The notes: generated from the sequence alone by a model not told the origin. A DNA stretch of 64,000 bases from Altererythrobacter epoxidivorans (GCF_001281485.1 NZ_CP012669.1:310001-374000); one strand, 5' to 3'. Shown: positions 53,787 through 62,877, counted from the stretch's first letter. Made by a program: numbers and translations.

Positions 53787-54521
53787 TCAGAACCCTTCGC
53801 AATCACCCAGGTGTTTTTCGATGAAGCTGTCGATCGCGACATCCATCGCGGCATCCTGTTCGGCAGTGAAATCGCGCTCGGCCATTTCATTCATCAAGGC
53901 GATGATGTCCGGCTGCAACTGGCCAAAGCGTATCGCCCATTGTTCGGTGGTGAAGATGTTGCCGATCGCCTTCCGGTCGATCGGTTCCAGCGCCATCAAC
54001 GTATTCACGCTGCTGGCACGGTGATCCTTCAGCATGCTTTCGACGCTTGCCTGGCCGTCCTCGCTGCTCATCGCTTCGGCAATGGTGTTGTCGTAGCGCT
54101 GTTCGGCGATGATCGTGGCAAGGAACTTCTGCCCCAGATCGGACGCGAAGAAATTGCTCAGCGATGCGGCGTCCTGCTTGCTCAGCTTGTCACGGAAGAG
54201 AGTGCCGAGCTTCTCGCGGTACCACCGGTAATCTTCGACGTGCGCCTGCCACAGGATCGGGCGATTGGCTGCCGTCATGCCGTCGATAAAGCCAGGGCAG
54301 GCGGCTTCGATGTCCTGCACGTCGGCATCGCTCGACAGGGCCGCACGAAATGCACCGTCAAGCTGAGACTGGAACGTCCGCTCTGCCATGTCTTCGCCGG
54401 CAATCTGCTCGACCAATTTGGCATGGGGATCCGGCAAAGTGGCAGCCGCAGCAAGCCCATGTGTAAGCAAGAGCGTCGCAGCCGCGAGCGCAGTTTTCCA
54501 ACGATTGAAGTGAAGCCTCAT
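53787..54521 (-). CDS. Exported DUF2059-containing protein
   Basis: A protein of 244 residues with a signal peptide (MRLHFNRWKTALAAATLLLT to about residue 26). The DUF2059-like segments are FFASDLGQKFLATIIAEQRY and AIDSFIEKHL near the end. The function of the domain is unknown. It is divergent from the MipA/OmpV gene across 84 bases and lies 56 bases above crtY on the same strand. Confidence 0.7.
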   Translation of the reverse strand: MRLHFNRWKTALAAATLLLTHGLAAAATLPDPHAKLVEQIAGEDMAERTFQSQLDGAFRAALSSDADVQDIEAACPGFIDGMTAANRPILWQAHVEDYRWYREKLGTLFRDKLSKQDAASLSNFFASDLGQKFLATIIAEQRYDNTIAEAMSSEDGQASVESMLKDHRASSVNTLMALEPIDRKAIGNIFTTEQWAIRFGQLQPDIIALMNEMAERDFTAEQDAAMDVAIDSFIEKHLGDCEGF

Positions 54522-54605
54522 CGGCGAGCGACCCCTTTGAATTTCCATCCCGACCGGGAATTCCCGGAACACCTTGGCCTTGTTACAGGTTGAGAGGCTG
54601 AGGTC

Positions 54606-55505
54606 ATGAGGAATCTTCACGTGAAATATCTTTTCAGCGGCGCTGCCGCTTCGCTCGCCATGCTCGCCGCCATGCCGGCCGTGGCCCAGGACCAGGACGC
54701 TGTCGAGACGGCTGCAGACGCGGCCGAGCAGCAAGGCTTCGCGCCCGACACCGTCTATGACGACAACTGGATCAGCATCGGTTTCGGTGTCGCGCTGGGC
54801 CCGAGTTATGATGGATCGGACGATTACGTGCTGTCGCCTGCGCCGCTGGTGCAGGGCAAGGTGGCCGGTGTCGGTATCAGCCCGCGTCCGGCCGGCCTCG
54901 CGCTCGATTTCATCCCCGACCGGAGCGACGGACCCAACATCGCCTTCGGCCCGTCGGTCCGCTTGCGCAACGACCGGGCCGACCAGATCAAGGATGAGGT
55001 AGTGAAGCTGGCGGGCAAGCTCGACCGCGCAGTGGAGCTCGGCGTCGCCACCGGCATCAGCTTCCCCAAGGTGCTCAACCCCTATGACAGCCTGTCGCTC
55101 AATCTCGATGCGCGATGGGACGTCGCTGGCGCGCATGACGGTATGGTGATCGAACCGGGTGTGACCTATTTCACCCCGCTCAGCCGCGGCACTGCCGCAT
55201 CGCTTTCGATCGGGGCCGAATTCGTCGACGATAACTACGCGGATTACTACTATTCGGTCAGTCCACAGCAGAACCTCGATAGCGGCCTGCCCGAATTTTC
55301 GGCGAAAGGCGGGCTCAACAGCGTCGGGACCAATCTGCTGCTTGCCTTCGATCTCGACGGAGATTTGCAGAACGGCGGGCTCGCGATCGTTGCAGTCGGC
55401 GGATATTCGCGGCTGGTGGGCGATGCAAAGGATACGCCCTACACCAGCATTCGCGGTAGCGCCGACCAGTTTTTCGGCGCGCTCGGCATAGGATACACCT
55501 TCTGA
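54606..55505 (+). CDS. MipA/OmpV family outer membrane protein
   Basis: A protein of 299 residues with a signal peptide (after MRNLHVKYLFSGAAASLAML, cleaved near AVAQ). The barrel starts ISIGFGVALGPSYDGSDDYV and has SPRPAGLALDFIPD, YSVSPQQ and a terminal GALGIGYTF with Phe last. MipA proteins scaffold murein enzymes in enterobacteria; in other groups they are envelope proteins of unknown task. Confidence 0.87.
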   Translation: MRNLHVKYLFSGAAASLAMLAAMPAVAQDQDAVETAADAAEQQGFAPDTVYDDNWISIGFGVALGPSYDGSDDYVLSPAPLVQGKVAGVGISPRPAGLALDFIPDRSDGPNIAFGPSVRLRNDRADQIKDEVVKLAGKLDRAVELGVATGISFPKVLNPYDSLSLNLDARWDVAGAHDGMVIEPGVTYFTPLSRGTAASLSIGAEFVDDNYADYYYSVSPQQNLDSGLPEFSAKGGLNSVGTNLLLAFDLDGDLQNGGLAIVAVGGYSRLVGDAKDTPYTSIRGSADQFFGALGIGYTF

Positions 55506-55508
55506 GCG

Positions 55509-55817
55509 CTACTCAGCCGAGACTGCCTGTTCCGCGCTATCCATGAGGTCCTTGAGAGCGCGCATGTGCGCAGCGAATGCCTTGCGTCCCGACGATGTAA
55601 GCGACGCCCATGTCCGTTGCCTGCCGTCCCGTGCAGCCTTCTTCAGCTTGATGTATCCAGCGTCACTGAGAGCGGACAGGTGCTTGGACAGGACGGAATC
55701 GCTCACGTCGACGATGTCCTTGATCGTCGCAAACTCGGCCTCGTTGGCGCGGCTCAGGATCGCCGCGATCTGCAGGCGCGCAGGCGCATGCAGCACATTG
55801 TCCAGCTTGGCGCTCAT
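55509..55817 (-). CDS. Winged-helix transcriptional regulator (HTH_34/MarR-like)
   Basis: A protein of 102 residues with no ligand domain. It reads HAPARLQIAAILSRANEAEF, then VSDSVLSKHLSALSDAGYIK and LTSSGRKAFAAHMRALKDL. This is the short winged helix found next to multi-span membrane proteins in many alphaproteobacteria. It overlaps the membrane protein upstream by ATGA. The TTTCCA-N3-TGGAAA operators near 56.3 kb are its likely targets. Confidence 0.85.
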   Translation of the reverse strand: MSAKLDNVLHAPARLQIAAILSRANEAEFATIKDIVDVSDSVLSKHLSALSDAGYIKLKKAARDGRQRTWASLTSSGRKAFAAHMRALKDLMDSAEQAVSAE

Positions 55818-56266
55818 GCCCTGCCACCTGTCAGGTCAGCCCGATAAACGACTTCCCATGCGTAGCTGAGCGCGGTCGACCCGACGAATAGCGCCGCTGC
55901 AACGACATAGAAGACCGGCGATCCCAGCGGATCCGCAATATGGTTCAGCACGTAGAACATGGCGCCTAGGGTAATCGCGATCTGGATCGCAATAATCCAG
56001 CCGGTGCGCCCTTTCTGATAACCGCTGACGAACATCCCGTAACGCTTCTTGTCGTCGCGAACGATCGCAAAGACGAGCAGCAGGACGAGGCCACTTACCG
56101 CGATGCTCGCGCCGCTGGGCAAGGTGATGCCAGCCAGCAGCAGCACCATCAGGACGCCCGATGCCGCGTGACGCCAGAGCGGCCATCGCATGCGTTCAGC
56201 GAGCCTGGCTTGGGAAGAATTGACCGCGTCGAGCGCAGCCTTCGCGTTGGTATCAAACTCGGTCAT
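55814..56266 (-). CDS. Membrane protein paired with a winged-helix regulator
   Basis: A protein of 150 residues with four hydrophobic segments (for example ASGVLMVLLLAGITLPSGAS and WIIAIQIAITLGAMFYVLNH). The N-terminus is soluble. The start at 56266 is used; an ATG at 56285-56287 would lie inside the first operator and is less likely. The pair may be a transmembrane sensor or transporter with its autoregulator. I do not recognise the family. Confidence 0.68.
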   Translation of the reverse strand: MTEFDTNAKAALDAVNSSQARLAERMRWPLWRHAASGVLMVLLLAGITLPSGASIAVSGLVLLLVFAIVRDDKKRYGMFVSGYQKGRTGWIIAIQIAITLGAMFYVLNHIADPLGSPVFYVVAAALFVGSTALSYAWEVVYRADLTGGRA

Positions 56267-56280
56267 TTCGACGTCCTCAC

Positions 56281-56295
56281 TTTCCATATTGGAAA
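56281..56295. promoter_or_regulatory. Operator-like palindrome TTTCCA-N3-TGGAAA (copy 1)
   Basis: TTTCCATATTGGAAA: two perfect 6-base arms and a TAT spacer, 15 bases above the 56266 start of the membrane protein. It is a close repeat of the element at 56331. Confidence 0.7.
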
Positions 56296-56330
56296 CTGAT
56301 AAGCATGGCTTTCCGATTCGGCAAGTTAAA

Positions 56331-56349
56331 ACTTTCCAATTTGGAAAGT
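56331..56349. promoter_or_regulatory. Operator-like palindrome ACTTTCCA-N3-TGGAAAGT (copy 2)
   Basis: ACTTTCCAATTTGGAAAGT: perfect 8-base arms with an ATT spacer. It shares the TTTCCA/TGGAAA core with copy 1; the centres are 52 bases apart, about five helical turns, so two regulator dimers could bind on one face of the DNA. Confidence 0.7.
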
Positions 56350-56464
56350 CGTCTTTGTATCCGGTTCATGCGTTTGATCGGGCGGTGGCAGGCTTTGGTA
56401 GAACCTTGTTGCGACAAGGCGCCGCTACGGATTAGTCGGTGTGCCGATCAACAGGGATATGTTC

Positions 56465-58303
56465 ATGAAAATTTTCCGCTCCGCGATTCTTGCATCGAGT
56501 GCGCTCTCACTCGCCGCCTGTGCCACCACTCCGATGGCAGATACGCCGGTTGCCAGTGTGCCCGAGCTGAGTCCGGCCGAGCGTGCGGCGGCGCAGCACG
56601 ATGCCCTGTTCGCGGTGTTCGAGAGCGCGGACGAGGCAGAGCTTGCCCTCAGCCCGCTCGGTGCGATGTCGCGCGGCGATCTCAGCCAGGCGGACCGGAT
56701 CGGCGATTACTATACCGACGAACTGACGGCGGCGTCGAAGGCGCTTGCCGAGAAGAACCTCGCGGCGCTGGGCGAGATCGACCGCTCTGCGCTGAGCGAG
56801 ACCGACCGGCTGGCCTATGACGTTTTCGAGTTCTCGCAGCGAGAGGCGCTGAAGAGCTTCGCGCCTGACATCCTCGCCGTCAGCGAGGTGCGTCCGATGA
56901 ACCACTTCTTCGGCCTCCATACCTATTACCCGACCATCGAAAGCGGACAGGGTCTGGCACCGTTCAAGACAGTTAAGGATTACGAGAACGCTATCGGTCG
57001 CCACGCCGACTATGCGCGCATCATCGACCGCGCGATTGGGCGTTTCCGCGAAGGCATGGATAGCGGCGTGCTCGAAACCAAGATGACCGTTTCCAACATG
57101 ATCGAACAGCTCGACACGCAGCTCGCGATCAAGGTCGAGGAATCGCCTTTCTGGACGCCAATCACGGAAATGCCGGAAGATATTTCCGATGCAGACAAGG
57201 CGCGGTTGACCGAAGAATACCGCACTTCGTTGCAGCAGGTTTACCGCGCCAATCGCCGCCTGCGCGACTTCCTGAAGGACGATTACCTGCCGGTCGCGCG
57301 CGACAGTTACGGCCTCACCCAGATGAAGGGAGGCGCTGCCCTCTACGATCGCCTGATCGAGGAATCGACGACCCTGCCGCTGAGCGCGGATTACCTGCAC
57401 AATCTCGGCCTGTCGGAAGTCGCCCGCATCCGCGGCGAGATGGAAGGCGTGAAGGAGAAGATGGGCTTCGAAGGGACGCTCAACGAGTTCTTCGACTATG
57501 TCCGCAAGGACCCCAAGTTCTGGCCCGCAAGCCGCGAGGCGCTGACCGAGGAATATTACCGTATCGGGCGCGAGGTCGACAAGGATATCGGCGATCTCTT
57601 CTCGCTGCTGCCCAAGACGCCGCTCGAAATCCGCCCCTACGAACCCTTCCGCGAGAAGTTCGAGGCTGGCGGTTCCTATAGCCAGGGCGCGCCCGACGGT
57701 TCGCGACCCGGCATCTTCTACTTCAATGCCTACGACCTGCCGAGCCGGCCGATCACGCAGAACGTGACGCTGTACCTGCACGAAGGGGCACCGGGCCATC
57801 ACTTCCAGATCAGCCTGGCGCAGGAAAACGAGGCGCTGCCGTCCTTCATGCGCTTTGGCGGCAACACCGCCTATGTCGAAGGCTGGGCGCTCTATGCCGA
57901 AACGCTGGGATACGAGATGGGCCTGTTCGAGGATCCTATCGCCCATTACGGCACGCTCGACGACGAGATGCTGCGCGCTATCCGCCTGGTCGTCGATACC
58001 GGGATCCATTCCAAGGGCTGGTCGCGCCAGCAGGCGATCGATTACATGCTCGCCAATTCGTCCAAGGGCGTGACCGACGCGACCGCAGAGATCGAACGCT
58101 ATATCGCCATCCCCGGTCAGGCGCTGGCTTACAAGGTCGGGGCGCTCAAGATCCAGGAATTGCGCACGCGTGCCGAAAGCAAACTTGGCGACGATTTCGA
58201 CATCAAGGAATTCCACGCCCAGGTGCTCGATACAGGATCGCTGCCACTGTCGATCCTCGAGCAGAAGATCGACCGCTGGATCGCGGCCAAGAAGGCAAGC
58301 TAA
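56465..58303 (+). CDS. DUF885-family lipoprotein, putative metal-dependent hydrolase
   Basis: A protein of 612 residues with a lipoprotein signal (MKIFRSAILASSALSLAACA, Cys19). The core motif HEGAPGHH starts at H439, and downstream are YVEGWALYAETLGYEMGLFE and SSKGVTDATAEIERYIAIPGQ. DUF885 proteins resemble zinc carboxypeptidases of the M32-like fold, with HExxH-like and E residues as ligands. It would be anchored in the envelope. The start at 56465 (MKIFRSAI) is preferred over 56441. Confidence 0.9.
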   Translation: MKIFRSAILASSALSLAACATTPMADTPVASVPELSPAERAAAQHDALFAVFESADEAELALSPLGAMSRGDLSQADRIGDYYTDELTAASKALAEKNLAALGEIDRSALSETDRLAYDVFEFSQREALKSFAPDILAVSEVRPMNHFFGLHTYYPTIESGQGLAPFKTVKDYENAIGRHADYARIIDRAIGRFREGMDSGVLETKMTVSNMIEQLDTQLAIKVEESPFWTPITEMPEDISDADKARLTEEYRTSLQQVYRANRRLRDFLKDDYLPVARDSYGLTQMKGGAALYDRLIEESTTLPLSADYLHNLGLSEVARIRGEMEGVKEKMGFEGTLNEFFDYVRKDPKFWPASREALTEEYYRIGREVDKDIGDLFSLLPKTPLEIRPYEPFREKFEAGGSYSQGAPDGSRPGIFYFNAYDLPSRPITQNVTLYLHEGAPGHHFQISLAQENEALPSFMRFGGNTAYVEGWALYAETLGYEMGLFEDPIAHYGTLDDEMLRAIRLVVDTGIHSKGWSRQQAIDYMLANSSKGVTDATAEIERYIAIPGQALAYKVGALKIQELRTRAESKLGDDFDIKEFHAQVLDTGSLPLSILEQKIDRWIAAKKAS

Positions 58304-58373
58304 CCGGGCTGGAAGGAAACCCTGACGCGATACCTGATGGACAGTCCCTGCCACTTGCGGCAGGTGACTGCCC

Positions 58374-58832
58374 ATGAGCGAAAAGAGCATCTGGTGGGGC
58401 GGCGAACGCCCTTCGATCGAAGACCTGAACACCTTCAGCGATGTCGGCCTGCAAGGCCATGTCGGGATCGAGTTCACCGAGGTTGGTGACGACTGGATAA
58501 AGGCGCGCATGCCGGTCGACCAGCGGACGCACCAACCGTTCGGCCGCCTGCATGGCGGTGCGTCGGTAGTGCTTGCCGAAACCATCGGATCGGTTGCGGC
58601 CACCCATTGCGTCGACCGTTCGACATCGGCTGCGGTCGGCCTCGAAATCAACGCCAACCATTGCCGCCCCGCCTTCGATGGTTATGTGATCGCGACGGCT
58701 ACGCCCTTCAATATCGGTCGCACGACGCAGATCTGGTCGATCCGCATCGAGGACGAAGCGGGCAAGCTGGTCTGCATTTCGCGCTTCACCGCGGCCGTCA
58801 TCCCGACCGACAGGGGCCGCAAGCAGGGCTGA
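58374..58832 (+). CDS. PaaI-family hot-dog thioesterase
   Basis: A protein of 152 residues. HQPFGRLHGGASVVLAETIG is the active-site helix region and SAAVGLEINANHCRPAFDG the next strand, as in the 1,4-dihydroxy-2-naphthoyl-CoA and phenylacetyl-CoA thioesterase families. It would cleave an aryl- or acyl-CoA. It is convergent with the nitronate monooxygenase gene. Confidence 0.88.
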   Translation: MSEKSIWWGGERPSIEDLNTFSDVGLQGHVGIEFTEVGDDWIKARMPVDQRTHQPFGRLHGGASVVLAETIGSVAATHCVDRSTSAAVGLEINANHCRPAFDGYVIATATPFNIGRTTQIWSIRIEDEAGKLVCISRFTAAVIPTDRGRKQG

Positions 58833-58838
58833 GCCGAA

Positions 58839-59957
58839 TCAGTCGAAATTGGCGGCAAGCGTTTCGAAGCCTGCCGCGAATTCTTCCTTGAAATCCTGCA
58901 CGATCGCGCCGGTGCCGCGTATTTCGCGCACCAGCCCGACGCCTTGCCCGACCCAGTACGAGCTGAGCTCCTGCGCCTTGGGATTGCCATTGACGGAAGC
59001 CTTGTCGAGCGCGCGCAGGACGGGCTCCGACAGCAGGCTCATCAGCGGCATGGGCAGGGCTGCAAGGCCCGCATCTTCCCACATCGCGTGCCAGGCTGAA
59101 CGAAGCTGGCGACTGTACTTTCCGGTGCGATACTTGCTGCGGATCGTGTCCCTGCTGGTCGCTGCAACCATCTTCTCGCGGAAAACCTCCGTCGTTTCCG
59201 CCTCTGGCGAGGCAAGCCAGACGCTGCCGCACCATGCACCTGCCGCGCCCATCGCCATCATGCCGGCCATCTGCCGGCCGTTCATGATGCCCCCTGCGGC
59301 AAGCACGGGAATGTCCGAACCGGCTTCCTCGATCGCCTGCAGCACTTCGGGGATCAGGACGATGGTCGAAACTTCGCCGCAATGGCCGCCACCTTCGCCG
59401 CCCTGTGCGACGATAATGTCCACGCCTGCATCGATCTGCTTCATCGCGTGTTCTTTCGCACCGACCAGTGCGGCGACGGGAATGCCGTGTTTCTTGCCCG
59501 CCGCGATCATTTCGGGCGGTGCCGTGCCCAGCGCATTGGCGATCAGGCGGACAGGGTGGTTGAAGCTGACTTCGAGCAGTTCCTGACCGAGCGAGGTATT
59601 GGGGCTTTGCGAGCCGCCCTGCGGATCGGCGATGTCTTCGGCCATCCCTGCCTCGCGCAGGATCTGGCGCGTGAAGTCGCGATACTGCGAAGGGATCATG
59701 GCGATGATGTCATCCGCGCTGATCTTCTTGTCGACCGCCTGCACCTCGGGGATCAGGACGTCGACGCCATAGGGTTTGCCATCGACGTGATCGTCGATCC
59801 AGCGCAGTTCCTGTTCGAGCTGTTCGGGGGTGTAGCTGACCGCCCCCAGCACGCCGAAGCCACCGGCGCGGCTCGCCGCCGCCACCACGTCGCGGCAATG
59901 GGAAAATGCAAACAGCGGGAATTCGCAGCCCACCATTTCGGTCATTCGAAATGCCAT
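58839..59957 (-). CDS. Nitronate monooxygenase / 2-nitropropane dioxygenase family protein
   Basis: An FMN-dependent protein of 372 residues. Patterns include MTEMVGCEFPLFAFSHCRDV, AAGKKHGIPVAALVGAKEHA, DIIVAQGGEGGGHCGEVSTI, PVLAAGGIMNGRQMAGMMAM and WCGSVWLASPEAETTEVFRE. The family oxidises alkyl nitronates or propionate-3-nitronate, but many members act on other compounds. It is divergent from a BVMO gene across 136 bases containing an FNR-like box. Confidence 0.9.
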   Translation of the reverse strand: MAFRMTEMVGCEFPLFAFSHCRDVVAAASRAGGFGVLGAVSYTPEQLEQELRWIDDHVDGKPYGVDVLIPEVQAVDKKISADDIIAMIPSQYRDFTRQILREAGMAEDIADPQGGSQSPNTSLGQELLEVSFNHPVRLIANALGTAPPEMIAAGKKHGIPVAALVGAKEHAMKQIDAGVDIIVAQGGEGGGHCGEVSTIVLIPEVLQAIEEAGSDIPVLAAGGIMNGRQMAGMMAMGAAGAWCGSVWLASPEAETTEVFREKMVAATSRDTIRSKYRTGKYSRQLRSAWHAMWEDAGLAALPMPLMSLLSEPVLRALDKASVNGNPKAQELSSYWVGQGVGLVREIRGTGAIVQDFKEEFAAGFETLAANFD

Positions 59958-60025
59958 CAAACTCTCTCCTCTTCGGGCAGTATTCGTAGCGAGAGTTCGG
60001 CAGGCGGCAAGTGTGCGGCGCACAA

Positions 60026-60039
60026 TTGATCTCGGTCAA
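60026..60039. promoter_or_regulatory. FNR/FixK-like box between nitronate monooxygenase and BVMO genes
   Basis: TTGATCTCGGTCAA matches TTGAT-N4-ATCAA in nine of ten positions. It lies 69 bases from the nitronate monooxygenase start and 55 bases from the BVMO start. It could be used by the FixK-type protein at 34650 or belong to another regulator. Confidence 0.4.
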
Positions 60040-60093
60040 TGATTCGTGGCAGCATCCGGCCAATAAATGGAATGATCGAGAGAGGACCGCCCA

Positions 60094-61650
60094 ATGAATG
60101 CTCCGGAAAAATCCATTTCGCCCAGCCAGAGCCAGCATGTCGACGTCGTGATCGTCGGCGCAGGCATATCCGGCATCGGATCCGCCTATCACCTGCAGGA
60201 CCAGTGCCCGTGGGCGAGCTATGCCATCCTCGAAATGAAGGATACCTTCGGCGGGACCTGGGAAACGCACAAATATCCCGGCGTCCGCTCGGATAGCGAC
60301 CTCTATACATTCGGCTATCGTTTCAAGCCGTGGGTGGGCGCGCCGATCGCCAGTGCCGAGGAAATCCTCAAGTACATGGGCGAGGTGATCGAGGAAAACG
60401 GGATTGGCGAGAACATCCGTTACGGTCACCGGATCGAGAAATGCTCTTTCTCGCGCGAGACCAATCTCTGGACGATCGAGGCAGAGCGGCTTTCCGACGG
60501 ATCGACGCAGGTCTTTACCTGCAACTTCCTGTGGATGTGTCAGGGCTATTACGACCACGAAGTTCCCTACATTCCGCCGGAATGGAAGGGGAAGGGGCTC
60601 GACAGCTTCGAAGGCGACTTCGTCCACGCGCAGCTGTGGGATCCGGATTACGATTACGAGGCCAAGCGCGTCCTGGTGATCGGTTCGGGTGCAACGGCGG
60701 CGACTGTCGTTCCAGCGTTTGCCGAAAAGGCAGCACACGTCACCATGCTGCAGCGGTCCCCGACCTATTTCTTCTGCAGCGAGAACAAGAACGAGCTGGC
60801 CGACAGGCTGCGCGAAGTCGGCGTCGACGAGCCGACCGTACACCGCGTGGTGCGCCAGCAGATCATGTACGACCAGAACATGCTGACGCAGCGCTGCATC
60901 GACGAACCCGACACGGTGTTCGAAGAGCTGAAGGAACTCGTCCGCGCCTTTACCGGCAAGCCGGACTTCCAGTTCGAACCGCATTTCACGCCGAAGTACC
61001 GTCCGTGGCAGCAGCGGCTCGCCTTCTGTCCCGAAGGTGACGTTTTCCGCGCGGCGGTCGATGGCAAGCTGACGGTAGTGACCGATACTATCGACAGCTT
61101 CACCGCCAAGGGCGTCCGCACCGCCTCGGGCGAGGAGATAGAAGCCGACCTGATCGTTGCCTGTACCGGTTTCCAGCTGAAGGTGATGGGCGACATCCCA
61201 TTCTTCGTCGATGGCGCGCAGGTGAACTGGAACGACACGGTCACCTATCGCGGGATGATGTTCACGGGCGTGCCCAACATGGCCTGGGTGTTCGGATATT
61301 TCCGCGCCAGCTGGACCCTGCGCGTCGACATGATGGGCGATTTCGTCTGCGACCTGCTCAATCACATGAAGGACAAGGATGCGGCCAGCGTCGAAGTCGC
61401 GCTGCGACCCGAGGACAAGGACATGGCACTATTGCCGTGGATCGAATCCGACAACTTCAATCCGGGCTACCTGATGCGCGGGCTCGACCGCATGCCGAAG
61501 CGTGGGGACAAGCCCGAGTGGCGCCACAACCAGGATTACTGGCTCGAACGCGAACAGATACCGGCGATCGACCTCGACGGGGCCGAGTTCGTCTATGGCG
61601 GTGAAGGCGGGAAAGTGCGCACCGGCGGCGACATGGCCGAAGCCGTATAG
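60094..61650 (+). CDS. Baeyer-Villiger-type flavin monooxygenase
   Basis: A protein of 518 residues with two Rossmann motifs (VIVGAGISGIGSAYHL and VLVIGSGATAATVVPA) for FAD and NADPH, GTWETHKYPGVRSDSD, and the BVMO fingerprint F172-E-G-D-F-V-H-A-Q-L-W182-D. Such enzymes insert oxygen next to a carbonyl, for example in ketone, terpenoid or steroid breakdown. The ribosome site GAGAGAGGA precedes the start by 8-10 bases. A small membrane protein follows after 39 bases. Confidence 0.93.
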   Translation: MNAPEKSISPSQSQHVDVVIVGAGISGIGSAYHLQDQCPWASYAILEMKDTFGGTWETHKYPGVRSDSDLYTFGYRFKPWVGAPIASAEEILKYMGEVIEENGIGENIRYGHRIEKCSFSRETNLWTIEAERLSDGSTQVFTCNFLWMCQGYYDHEVPYIPPEWKGKGLDSFEGDFVHAQLWDPDYDYEAKRVLVIGSGATAATVVPAFAEKAAHVTMLQRSPTYFFCSENKNELADRLREVGVDEPTVHRVVRQQIMYDQNMLTQRCIDEPDTVFEELKELVRAFTGKPDFQFEPHFTPKYRPWQQRLAFCPEGDVFRAAVDGKLTVVTDTIDSFTAKGVRTASGEEIEADLIVACTGFQLKVMGDIPFFVDGAQVNWNDTVTYRGMMFTGVPNMAWVFGYFRASWTLRVDMMGDFVCDLLNHMKDKDAASVEVALRPEDKDMALLPWIESDNFNPGYLMRGLDRMPKRGDKPEWRHNQDYWLEREQIPAIDLDGAEFVYGGEGGKVRTGGDMAEAV

Positions 61651-61689
61651 GTCGGCCGCACGAAGGATACCCTAGGGGAGGGAACACGT

Positions 61690-62091
61690 ATGACGATTGC
61701 CATCGATATCACTGCCTGGACCGCGACGCTGCTTGGCCTGTTTGCCATCTCTGTGTCGATCGGTGCGCTGCGCCAGCCGGGCCTGTGGCTCAAGATGATC
61801 AAGGAAATCGAGCATTCGCCGGCACTGCAGTTGCTGAGCGGTTTCGTCGAGCTGTTCGTCGGCGCGACGATCTACCTCGTCAATCCGTGGGTGTCGGGCG
61901 ACCTGCTGACGATGGTGATGAAAGCCGTCGGCGGGCTGATGATGTTCGAAGCGCTCGTCGTGATGGCAATCTGCGATCTCTACATGCAGATGTGGCTCAA
62001 GAACCTGGCTGCGGTGCACCGGTTCTGGACGGTGACGACGCTGGTTCTGGGCGTGATACTGACGACCGCGGGCATGATGCGCCTCGGCTGA
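61690..62091 (+). CDS. Four-helix membrane protein of unknown function
   Basis: A protein of 133 residues with four hydrophobic segments (ITAWTATLLGLFAISVSIGA, then LLSGFVELFVGATIYLV, VGGLMMFEALVVMAICDL and VTTLVLGVILTTAGMMRLG). It follows the BVMO by 39 bases, with GAGGGAACA just upstream, and ends at a strong terminator, so it is probably the second gene of the BVMO transcript. I do not recognise the family. Confidence 0.68.
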   Translation: MTIAIDITAWTATLLGLFAISVSIGALRQPGLWLKMIKEIEHSPALQLLSGFVELFVGATIYLVNPWVSGDLLTMVMKAVGGLMMFEALVVMAICDLYMQMWLKNLAAVHRFWTVTTLVLGVILTTAGMMRLG

Positions 62092-62109
62092 ACTTTGCCA
62101 TGATAGATC

Positions 62110-62151
62110 GAGCCCCGGGGCGCGGTACGAAACCGCATCCCGGGGCTCTTT
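62110..62151 (+). terminator. Rho-independent terminator after the 61690 membrane gene
   Basis: Arms 62110-62119 and 62139-62148 form a perfect 10-bp stem (GAGCCCCGGG with CCCGGGGCTC). The loop holds a second small hairpin (GCGGT/ACCGC), and TTT follows at 62149-62151. Confidence 0.85.
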
Positions 62152-62202
62152 CCTTGCGGCGGGAAGGTCGCATCGCCCGCTGCAAGGTGACTGGCGACAG
62201 GG

Positions 62203-62790
62203 TCAGTCGCGCGGCTTTACATCGTCGGCAGTGGCAACGGTGGTGCCCTTCTCGCGGCGGAATTCGGGCAGTTTCGGCGTCGTGCCGGCCTGCGGGACGA
62301 TGGGTGCCTGAACCTCGCCGGCGGTAGCGACACGGGTGCCGTTCTGTTTCAGCTTGGCGCGTTGCGGACGCTGGGTGTCGGGCGCCTGCACTTCGCTGGC
62401 GGTTTCGACCGTGGTCCCGTTCTGCGTCATCTTGCTGCGCTGCTGGTAGGGGCCCTGAACGCTGGTGTAGGCCTGGACGGCAGGCAGAAGCAGCGCTTCT
62501 TCATCGTCCTGCGGGGCCTGCACATCATCGGCAGTCGGCACAGTGGTGCCTTTTTCCCGGTTGAATTCGGGCAGCTTGGGTTCGGTCCCGGCCTGCGGTG
62601 CACCGCTTTCCTCGCCAGCGACATCGGCCAGCGCCTTGTCAGCGGCGCGGTTCACTTCGCGCTTCACCACCTTCTTGAGAAAGCTGAGCGCACCGGCCTG
62701 TGCCGGAACTGCAGTCAGGGCAACCGACGAAATCGTAAGCCCCATGGCGATCGCACCGAGAGCGGTGCGGGCATTCTTGATCTTCAACAT
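62203..62790 (-). CDS. Exported protein with four internal repeats, function unknown
   Basis: A protein of 195 residues with a signal peptide (MLKIKNARTALGAIAMGLTI to about residue 32). The mature part repeats a K-x-G-T-x-V-x-T-A-x-x-V-x-x-P pattern four times: about residues 65-93, 120-137, 146-163 and 166-193. The first and last copies are long and nearly identical (PKLPEFNREKGTTVPTADDV and PKLPEFRREKGTTVATADDV), the two middle ones are short. It is proline- and threonine-rich and probably disordered. It is divergent from a TetR gene across an array of TCTAGA sites, so it may be a target. I recognise no family. Confidence 0.68.
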   Translation of the reverse strand: MLKIKNARTALGAIAMGLTISSVALTAVPAQAGALSFLKKVVKREVNRAADKALADVAGEESGAPQAGTEPKLPEFNREKGTTVPTADDVQAPQDDEEALLLPAVQAYTSVQGPYQQRSKMTQNGTTVETASEVQAPDTQRPQRAKLKQNGTRVATAGEVQAPIVPQAGTTPKLPEFRREKGTTVATADDVKPRD

Positions 62791-62877
62791 AAGTCTCTCC
62801 TCACTTTCGAAAAACATGCGCCCCACCGCGATCTGTGCCGCGGACGAATCACCCTCTAGCCAAAAATAGAGCAGCAG

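Noticed and set aside
56507..58657. 716-codon reverse reading frame opposite the DUF885 gene
   Set aside because: It is an artefact of GC-rich codon bias; the forward strand has a lipoprotein signal and conserved HEGAPGHH motif.
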